43,308 bases of DNA from Pseudobdellovibrionaceae bacterium (GTDB lineage: Bacteria; Bdellovibrionota; Bdellovibrionia; Bdellovibrionales; UBA1609): positions 1 to 43,308 of the forward strand of contig JANXMF010000076.1 in the NCBI GenBank assembly GCA_025354795.1. Reading direction: 5' to 3'. Of this stretch, positions 36,762 to 43,308 are shown in pieces (positions within the stretch are counted from its first letter, which is position 1; each line of letters opens with the position of its first letter). Below the pieces are notes generated by a model. That model ran no database searches. It had not been told where the DNA came from and saw nothing but the letters and a program-made list of their open reading frames with translations. Both the position numbers and the translations under genes were made by a program.

Positions 36762-37616
36762 ATGTCCCCGGTGACAAACAATATCCCTTTCTTATCTGAT
36801 TTTGGCCCGCGTGACGGTCGTCCGCTGATTTTTTTCCATGGTTTTCCTGGATCCCATAAACAAGGAGTAGTGGTGGAGAAATGGGCCGTTAAATTCAATC
36901 TACGCGTTCTTTGCCCTGACCGGCCCGGCTACGGCGAGTCTCTACCCCTGCCTGGCGCGGGCCTGAAGGAATTTATCGCAGGCCTTGAACAGGCGCTTAC
37001 ACTCAAGCAGATCGAGCGCTTCTTTTTGGTCGGAGTCTCAGGCGGCAATCCCGCGGCCCTTTCCGCCGCCGCGTATTTTGGCAATCGGGTGCTAGCCCTG
37101 GGCAGTATCTGCGGATTAGCGCCTTTTACCGAAGCGCGCGATTTTTATCCGCCCTATGCCCGCCGCGGCTTCGACCTTGCCAAACGCACACCTGAGGCTC
37201 TGCTGCGAATGATCACTCAGCAATATGTTAAAAATATTCGGCCCGAAAGTCAGTTAAAAACACTTATCCCTCGACTCACACCTCCCGACCAGAAGGTGCT
37301 ACAAGATCCGGAAACTCTAGCGGCTTTGATGGAGTCCATGGTGCTGGCCCGCAAACAAGGCTCGGCCGGGATCGTCTTTGATCTCAAGAGCTACGTCAAT
37401 CCTTGGCCCTGCCAGCTCGATAAAATCACTTGCCCGTATTATTTGTGGCACGGCCAGCTCGATGTGGTATTGCCTTATGCGATGTCCACCTATGTGCATG
37501 GTCAAGTGCCGCATTCCAAACTGAAGCTATTCCCGGATGAAGGCCACTATTCGCTGCCCATCATGCGTGGCGAAGAAATTTTAAGCGATTTAATCTCCCG
37601 CGCGGAAGGATCATAA
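36762..37616 (+). CDS. Alpha/beta hydrolase
   Basis: 'PLIFFHGFPGSHKQG', 'LCPDRPGYGESLPLPG', nucleophile region 'FFLVGVSGGNPAALSAA', 'LFPDEGHYSLP'. Confidence 0.92.
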   Translation: MSPVTNNIPFLSDFGPRDGRPLIFFHGFPGSHKQGVVVEKWAVKFNLRVLCPDRPGYGESLPLPGAGLKEFIAGLEQALTLKQIERFFLVGVSGGNPAALSAAAYFGNRVLALGSICGLAPFTEARDFYPPYARRGFDLAKRTPEALLRMITQQYVKNIRPESQLKTLIPRLTPPDQKVLQDPETLAALMESMVLARKQGSAGIVFDLKSYVNPWPCQLDKITCPYYLWHGQLDVVLPYAMSTYVHGQVPHSKLKLFPDEGHYSLPIMRGEEILSDLISRAEGS

Positions 37617-37618
37617 TT

Positions 37619-39211
37619 ATGTCGAAAGTACTCATGGCCATGGTGTTTTCGCTCCAAGTTCAGGCCGCCTCACGCAGTGGCTCTGCCCTTTCCAGCGAAC
37701 TGAAAAATCAGGAATTCACGGCCTCTTTAAAAGAAGGCTTTCATTTCAATGAAAAGGCCCCCAATTCCCTGTCCCTCGACGGACACCTGCTCAAAGCCAA
37801 AAGTTTAAGCGTGCGAAAGGTGGAATTTAGCGGGTTGCCGCAGGAATTTCAAAGTGGCCGGGCCATGCTTTACGTGTGTGACGACGCGCTGACTTTTTGT
37901 GAAACCCGCGCTCTCGACCTGAAAACGGGAGGCGACGCTAAACTCGCAGCCGCTCAAACCAAGAATGTGAAAACCAAGGTCAATGCTCTGGGCTTTATCG
38001 AAGACAATTTCGCGTATGCAGTGGCCCAAGCCAAAAGCAAAAAACAACTGGTCCTGATCGACTTTGGCGCGCGCTGGTGCCCCAGTTGCGTGCGCCTCGA
38101 GCGCGAGGTTTTTGCCACCGCCGAGTTTAGAAAAGCCAGCAAGGCGATGATCAAACTCCGCCTCGACGCCGATATTTTTGAAAACTCAGTGCTGATGGAT
38201 AAATTCAAAATCGATAGCATTCCTGAGCTCTTAATCCTCACCGCCGATCAAGAAGAGGTTTCGCGTCTAGAAGATTATCAACCGCTCAGTGACATCACCG
38301 CTTTTTTAAATGACGCCGTCGCTAATCCGCAAAGCTTAACCCAGCTCGCCAGTGCCCGCGGTGACACGAAACGCCTGGGCCTGAGACTTTTGGCCGCCAA
38401 ACGCGCCAAGGAGGCGCTGCCTTATTTGGAAAAAGTGCAGCCGCCGCCTCTGGAATTATGGAACGCGCGCTTGGCTATCGCGAAGCCCGATAAAAAAGCC
38501 TACGCCAAAGCTCTTAAAGCTGCGCTCAAGGCCGAGCCGTCGAGTTCGCGTTCGCTCGGCTGGCGCACCCAGTGGATCGACCTCATGGACAATAAGGATG
38601 AAATCAAAAAACTGCGAACCGAGGGCCTGGCTCTGGCCGATACACTCTTGAGCGACGACGCAAAGCTGCGGGAAGCCGTGAAGAGCGAACCTCCCAACGA
38701 GTTTTCTGGTTATGACAAGTTTTTGGTGGCCTTTTACCGCGGCCAACTGGCTGAGGCGGGAGGCCTTTCTCCCGACGAGGCCGCCGCGGGCTGGAAAAAA
38801 TCGGCGGAGGTGATCAAAGGTTTGAACATACCGGTGGCCCGCATCGGCACCGGCATGCGCTATCTTAACGTTTTGGGCATGGCGAAAAATTGGCAAGAAC
38901 TAGAGGAGCTGTCGGCCGCCATGCTTAAGCTGGAACCGAAGAATCCAGAGATTGAGCGCCGCCGGCTCAAAGCCCTTATCGAACTCGGTAGATTTGCCGA
39001 AGCTATTCCGTTGGGCGAAAAGGTTTTGAAGAATTCCTTTGGGCGCAACGAATTTTGGGTCGCCACGCTGCTTGCCGAGGCCTACGTCAAGAGCGAACAC
39101 AAATTGCAGGCCAAGGCTTTGATCTTCCGCTATCTTGGGCGCCATGAGATCAATTGGCCCAATATGGCGTCGTCGCGCAAGACTCTTGAGAAACTACAGG
39201 GAGAGATTTGA
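37619..39211 (+). CDS. Secreted thioredoxin-fold protein with TPR-like C-terminus
   Basis: 'KKQLVLIDFGARWCPSCVRLEREVFATAEFRKASKAMIKLRLDADIFENSVLMDKFKIDSIPELLIL' (DsbD-gamma/thioredoxin, WCPSC), N-terminal DsbD-like domain, C-terminal helical repeats. Confidence 0.88.
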   Translation: MSKVLMAMVFSLQVQAASRSGSALSSELKNQEFTASLKEGFHFNEKAPNSLSLDGHLLKAKSLSVRKVEFSGLPQEFQSGRAMLYVCDDALTFCETRALDLKTGGDAKLAAAQTKNVKTKVNALGFIEDNFAYAVAQAKSKKQLVLIDFGARWCPSCVRLEREVFATAEFRKASKAMIKLRLDADIFENSVLMDKFKIDSIPELLILTADQEEVSRLEDYQPLSDITAFLNDAVANPQSLTQLASARGDTKRLGLRLLAAKRAKEALPYLEKVQPPPLELWNARLAIAKPDKKAYAKALKAALKAEPSSSRSLGWRTQWIDLMDNKDEIKKLRTEGLALADTLLSDDAKLREAVKSEPPNEFSGYDKFLVAFYRGQLAEAGGLSPDEAAAGWKKSAEVIKGLNIPVARIGTGMRYLNVLGMAKNWQELEELSAAMLKLEPKNPEIERRRLKALIELGRFAEAIPLGEKVLKNSFGRNEFWVATLLAEAYVKSEHKLQAKALIFRYLGRHEINWPNMASSRKTLEKLQGEI

Positions 39212-39356
39212 AGCTTTGAAATCTGGGACACTCGCTTGCCCGATGGTCACACGGGACTTCGCCAGATGCTGCCTTTGTAGCGAGAGCCGTCCCGCCACGG
39301 GCGTCGTAAGCGGGAAGATCGATGCGGTCACAGTCCAAGCTTTATGGGACCAGTTT

Positions 39357-39935
39357 CTAGAGCACACCAGTCATTGAGGTTTTAGCAACCTCCGTCTCAG
39401 TGGTGATTTGCACTTCGTCCGCCACCGTGATGCCAGAAAACGTAGGAATATCGATCCCGTAGGCTGAAAGTTTCAACGCGAAAGACGACGAGGCCGTGAT
39501 TTTGCTGTCCGAAGCCTTCAGCTTCATCACCACAGTGATTGGTTTTTCTTTACCATGCAACGTCAGCGTCGCAGGAACGTTAACCTCGCCGCCCGTCTTC
39601 AGCAGGCTCGCCGCAAACTTTGCATCTTTAAAATTCAGCGTGGCTTCTTTAAATTTTTCCACTTCTAAGTACTTTTCTTTCATATGGCGGTCGCGCATGC
39701 CGATGCCGGTCTCAAGACTCGCAAGGTCGACTTTGGCTTGGCCATTGAGCAACACCTGATCTTTATCTTTGGTAAACTTCAAATCGCCAGTGGGGCCAAG
39801 ACCGGTCCCACTGATTTTTAGCGCGGAAGGGCGGCCGATGGCCAGGAACTCAGTTTTTCCCTTAGCGGCTTCCAAAGTGACGGAATGCCCCAGTGAGCCG
39901 AACATTAAAACAAACAATAAACAGGTTTTTGCCAT
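39357..39935 (-). CDS. YceI-family periplasmic protein
   Basis: Signal peptide; 'VDLASLETGIGMRDRHMKEKYLEVEKFKEATLNFKDAKF...GEVNVPATLTLHGKEKPITVVMKLK'. Confidence 0.93.
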   Translation of the reverse strand: MAKTCLLFVLMFGSLGHSVTLEAAKGKTEFLAIGRPSALKISGTGLGPTGDLKFTKDKDQVLLNGQAKVDLASLETGIGMRDRHMKEKYLEVEKFKEATLNFKDAKFAASLLKTGGEVNVPATLTLHGKEKPITVVMKLKASDSKITASSSFALKLSAYGIDIPTFSGITVADEVQITTETEVAKTSMTGVL

Positions 39936-40035
39936 TTTTTTCTCCCCAGTTAACAGGCCCGCCCAAATTAACGTTGGCCCCGAAAATTTTCTACTGAAAA
40001 AATCGCGAATGAAATAATGATTAGGTCGTCAACTC

Positions 40036-41229
40036 TTATGTAATGCGTTCGTTACGTTGCAAGATCTCCTGAGCGTACTTTTTACCGATCTCAACGCCGG
40101 GTTGATCGAAGGCGTTGATCTGCATGGCCTCGGCCACCAGCGCGATCGTCATCTGCCACAACATAAACAGGCCGCCTAAAGTATTTTCATTTAGCTCACC
40201 GATCCGCAAGCTGGTGAAACCAATACCCGAGTCCTCAAGCGAGCGGGCAAACGCCTCGGCTTCGGCCGAGAGAATCTGGCCAAAGGAGGTCGGCGAGCCT
40301 CCGAAGAGTTGGCGCTTGAACTTATCCGTTTCCTGCTCCGCGCCTGTCACCCGATTTAAAAACACAAACTTGTCATGGGCGCCATCAATCAACTGCTGCA
40401 CCACCGAGTGCTGATCGCGTGGCCCCTGGCAGGCCATGGGTGTGCTTGCCCTTGGCGCGGGCTTACCCGAATAGTCGCTCTTTTTGCCGAGTGATTCGCC
40501 CCAGAGCTGCTGCCACCAAGCTCCGAAGCTACCGAGCGCCTCCGAGTAAGTCCACATTTGCGTGACCCACTCTTCGCGCTGCCAGGACTGCAAAGTCGCG
40601 CTGGCCAACTCCACCGCCAGTGGCAGATTCTGCAAGGCCCATGCAGCTCCCTGGCGAAAGCCATCCACATCGAGACCAATTAGTCCCGCAGGCAACATTG
40701 CGGCCGCTGTTAACACCGAAAAGCGCCCCCCTACATTGGGCGGTATCCATAGCGTGTGAACATTTTCGCGCTTAGCCCACTGTTGCAAGGCGCCCTCACC
40801 CGGGCTGGCAACGACAGTACAGCGGGAAAGTTCGAGTCCCTGAGCGTGGAGTTTTTCGATCCACGCCAAAGTTTCCAAAGTCGCGCCGCTTTTTGAAACC
40901 AACACAAAGTGACCGCGCCTTTTTAAACGCTTAAAATCCTGCCAAGCCGTGGGATCGGGTGATTCGAGAAACCCTATCTGTGCCGGGCGCGCGAGGCATT
41001 GCTGAACGACCCGGCTGCCGAGATTGGAACCGCCAATCCCGACGACGAACACCGGCTCGCCGGTGGGAAGACTATTCACGCGGGCTGTGACCGCCGACCA
41101 GTCGTGTTTGAGCTCGGGAATTTTGACAAAGCCGGCTTCATACCGGCGCATGACCGCGGGCCAAAGTTCGGTCAATTTTGCGGCCAGTTGGGCATCGCCC
41201 GCGCGCGAGTGAATTTGAATCATCACCAA
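40036..41229 (-). CDS. pgi: Glucose-6-phosphate isomerase (short form)
   Basis: 'VFVVGIGGSNLGSRVVQQCL', 'LVSKSGATLETLAWIEKL', 'PPNVGGRFSVLTAAAMLPAGLIGLD', 'NAFDQPGVEIGKKYAQEIL'. Confidence 0.94.
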   Translation of the reverse strand: MVMIQIHSRAGDAQLAAKLTELWPAVMRRYEAGFVKIPELKHDWSAVTARVNSLPTGEPVFVVGIGGSNLGSRVVQQCLARPAQIGFLESPDPTAWQDFKRLKRRGHFVLVSKSGATLETLAWIEKLHAQGLELSRCTVVASPGEGALQQWAKRENVHTLWIPPNVGGRFSVLTAAAMLPAGLIGLDVDGFRQGAAWALQNLPLAVELASATLQSWQREEWVTQMWTYSEALGSFGAWWQQLWGESLGKKSDYSGKPAPRASTPMACQGPRDQHSVVQQLIDGAHDKFVFLNRVTGAEQETDKFKRQLFGGSPTSFGQILSAEAEAFARSLEDSGIGFTSLRIGELNENTLGGLFMLWQMTIALVAEAMQINAFDQPGVEIGKKYAQEILQRNERIT

Positions 41230-41255
41230 GACATAGCAGCCTGAAACGGATTCGT

Positions 41256-42839
41256 CTAGCGACCCTGTGCCAAGCTTTCCAAACGCCGGCGCACGGCGAG
41301 GTCATCAGGCCGCAAGCGTAAGATTTTATTGAAAGCGCCGGCCGCGGCCGCGACATCCCCCACTTGCAAATAGAGCTTGGCCAGATTCTCGTAGCCTAAA
41401 ACATAGGTGGGCAAATGCGCGACGGCTTGCTCTTCAAACGCGATCGCCTGGCGCGCGTCGCCCCGGCGTTCGGCGAGCGCCGCCATATTGTTGAGGGCAC
41501 GGGCGTAAAATGGAAAGACCGCAAGCGCCTGACGAAAATAGCGTTCCGCATTTGCTCCATCGTTTTGGCTCAAATAGTAAACGCCAATATTGTTGTAAGG
41601 ATCGGCAAAGTCGGGCTTGTGCACAATAGCCGCTTCAAAATAAGTGAGGGCTTGCGCCCCTTCTCCCCGATTCAATAAGATCGCACCCAAATTATTTTGC
41701 GCGAGCCAGGCCTGAGGATTTTGCGTGACGGTGTCGCGCCATAGAGATTCTTCGCTCTTATAAACCGCGGCCCGCTCGAACGTTAGAACCGCGAGCACGG
41801 GCACGGCCAGCCACACCACGGGCCGCGCGCACAGTCCGATGATGGCTAAAATGGCAAGATACTGCCAATGATCCGCCACCAACGAGTAGCGCATAAAATA
41901 GATCGTGAAAAATCCAAGCGCCGGAAAAATGGCCAAAGCGAAAAAACCCAGGCCCAGCACCCACCGACGCGGCAAAAAAAACGCAGCGCCAACAAACGCT
42001 GCAACCACCGAGAGCGCGGGTACAAGACCCCAGTCTGGGAACTGCGGATAAACAAACATCAAGGGCCACGGCACCAGGGCTTTGAGCCAATAAAACCAAA
42101 ATGCAAAGCCCGCACCGACTGCTCGTTCCATAAAGCCGACGGCGTGTACCGCCTCTCCACCATAGACTTGGTCATAGGCATACCAATTCAAATTGACTAA
42201 ACCTAAAACCAAGGAGGCCGCAAAAAAGGGTGCAAGCCTTATCCATTCCACTTTAGTGCTACGCCACCACGCCAGGCCCAGCATGATTAGCGGCCACGTG
42301 ACCACCGAAGCTTTGGTCAACAGTGCTAGGATAAACAAAAATAGAGACAAAGCATAAGGACCCTCGGAGCGCTTCGCTTCATACCGAAGCCAGGCGAGCC
42401 CTGAGCCTAACACCAAGCCCGTGGATAGCGTGGTTTTCAGCTGAAAAATCCAGGCGACCGCTTCCACATTTACCGGATGGATCGCAAAAATAAACGCCGC
42501 TAGCAAACCCCCGCGCCAGTTGAAATGCGTAAAAATCCTCCACACCAGTATCGCATTTGCGCAATGGACCGCGAGATTTACCAGGTGATATCCAAACGGC
42601 CAATCACCAAACCAGCGGCGGAGGCACCAAAAGACCGTGTAGGTCAGCGGCCAAAAATCCGTGGATTCGCGGCTCCACCAAACTCGCCACCAACCATCTG
42701 AGCGATTGACCACGTCGTCGTTGACGATAAAGGTGTAGTCATCCCAGATAAAACCGCCGTGTAAACAAGGCCAGTACGCTAAAAGCGGCAGCAAGATCAG
42801 GCCGAAATAGGGGCCAAAACGGCGGACTGTCAGTAACAT
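41256..42839 (-). CDS. Polytopic membrane protein with C-terminal TPR repeats (TMTC-like organisation)
   Basis: 'WPCLHGGFIWDDYTFIVNDDVVNRSDGW', multiple TM segments, then TPRs 'AWLAQNNLGAILLNRGEGAQALTYFEAAIVHKPDFADPYNNIGVYYLSQNDGANAERYFRQALAVFP'. Confidence 0.88.
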   Translation of the reverse strand: MLLTVRRFGPYFGLILLPLLAYWPCLHGGFIWDDYTFIVNDDVVNRSDGWWRVWWSRESTDFWPLTYTVFWCLRRWFGDWPFGYHLVNLAVHCANAILVWRIFTHFNWRGGLLAAFIFAIHPVNVEAVAWIFQLKTTLSTGLVLGSGLAWLRYEAKRSEGPYALSLFLFILALLTKASVVTWPLIMLGLAWWRSTKVEWIRLAPFFAASLVLGLVNLNWYAYDQVYGGEAVHAVGFMERAVGAGFAFWFYWLKALVPWPLMFVYPQFPDWGLVPALSVVAAFVGAAFFLPRRWVLGLGFFALAIFPALGFFTIYFMRYSLVADHWQYLAILAIIGLCARPVVWLAVPVLAVLTFERAAVYKSEESLWRDTVTQNPQAWLAQNNLGAILLNRGEGAQALTYFEAAIVHKPDFADPYNNIGVYYLSQNDGANAERYFRQALAVFPFYARALNNMAALAERRGDARQAIAFEEQAVAHLPTYVLGYENLAKLYLQVGDVAAAAGAFNKILRLRPDDLAVRRRLESLAQGR

Positions 42840-42978
42840 GGTCTAAGGATATCGCGCTTTATTTAGAGGGACCGGGCATTTTTTCCAGGTTCGGACTTAA
42901 ATCCAGCAAAATGGCGCGAAGCGTGCTATGAGACTCTCAGTTATGGCACACCCGTAACCCAACCAGAAATGAGATCCC

Positions 42979-43308
42979 GTGCAGACATTTAACGAACTGA
43001 AGTTAAGCGCGCCGCTAATGCGTGCGATTCATGATCTAGGCTATGAAAAACCCACCCCTATTCAGGCGGAAACTCTCCCGATTCTTCTCGGGCCGGCCAC
43101 CGATTTTCTCGGTCTTGCCGCCACTGGCACTGGTAAAACCGCGGCTTATTCGATTCCAATGCTCGAGCGCATCAATCCCTCGCTCAAAGCGGTGCAATGC
43201 TTGATCCTTTGTCCCACCCGAGAACTGGCGCTGCAAGTGAGCGGTCAGATCACGCTGCTCGGCCGGCATCGAGGCATTCGTGCCGTCGCGGTATATGGCG
43301 GCGCAGGC
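42979..43308 (+). CDS. DEAD-box RNA helicase, N-terminal part (runs off the window)
   Basis: GTG at 42979: VQTFNELKLSAPLMRAIHDLGYEKPTPIQAETLPILLGPATDFLGLAATGTGKTAAYSIPMLERINPSLKAVQCLILCPTRELALQVSGQI; Q-motif, ATGTGKT, PTRELA. Confidence 0.93.
   Translation, partial: MQTFNELKLSAPLMRAIHDLGYEKPTPIQAETLPILLGPATDFLGLAATGTGKTAAYSIPMLERINPSLKAVQCLILCPTRELALQVSGQITLLGRHRGIRAVAVYGGAG

Noticed and set aside
39135-39377. 80-aa plus ORF with Cys cluster (DFARCCLCSESRPATG)
   Set aside because: Overlaps the thioredoxin gene end and the YceI 3' end; no clear start or family match.

Overview
This 43.3 kb window is gene-dense bacterial chromosome. Gene content and protein style suggest a Bdellovibrionota/Oligoflexia-like lineage, but that is inference and not proven. 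Most of it is housekeeping or envelope genes: dnaE-guaA, purK-purE, lipB, dus, uppP, pgi, tRNA-Val, a four-gene BMP-type nucleoside ABC transporter, an M1 aminopeptidase and an S41 peptidase. I found no CRISPR array, phage, transposon or rRNA. Points worth a second look: (1) a TPR + TolQ/ExbB-like + two TolR/ExbD-like operon at the left edge, possibly Agl/Glt- or Tol-like; (2) a secreted-protein plus CsgG/FlgT-like lipoprotein pair; (3) two small XRE regulators flanking an epimerase, with a perfect 21-bp palindrome and a second dyad; (4) a 50-aa signal-peptide ORF with a strong Shine-Dalgarno, missed by the ORF track, next to a decayed glycosyltransferase; (5) a large secreted Cys/Gly-rich modular protein; (6) a divergent pair of PAP2 phosphatases; (7) gene relics, including an HNH C-terminus. 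No single cassette is clearly a new system. All family calls come from motifs read by eye, without database searches.
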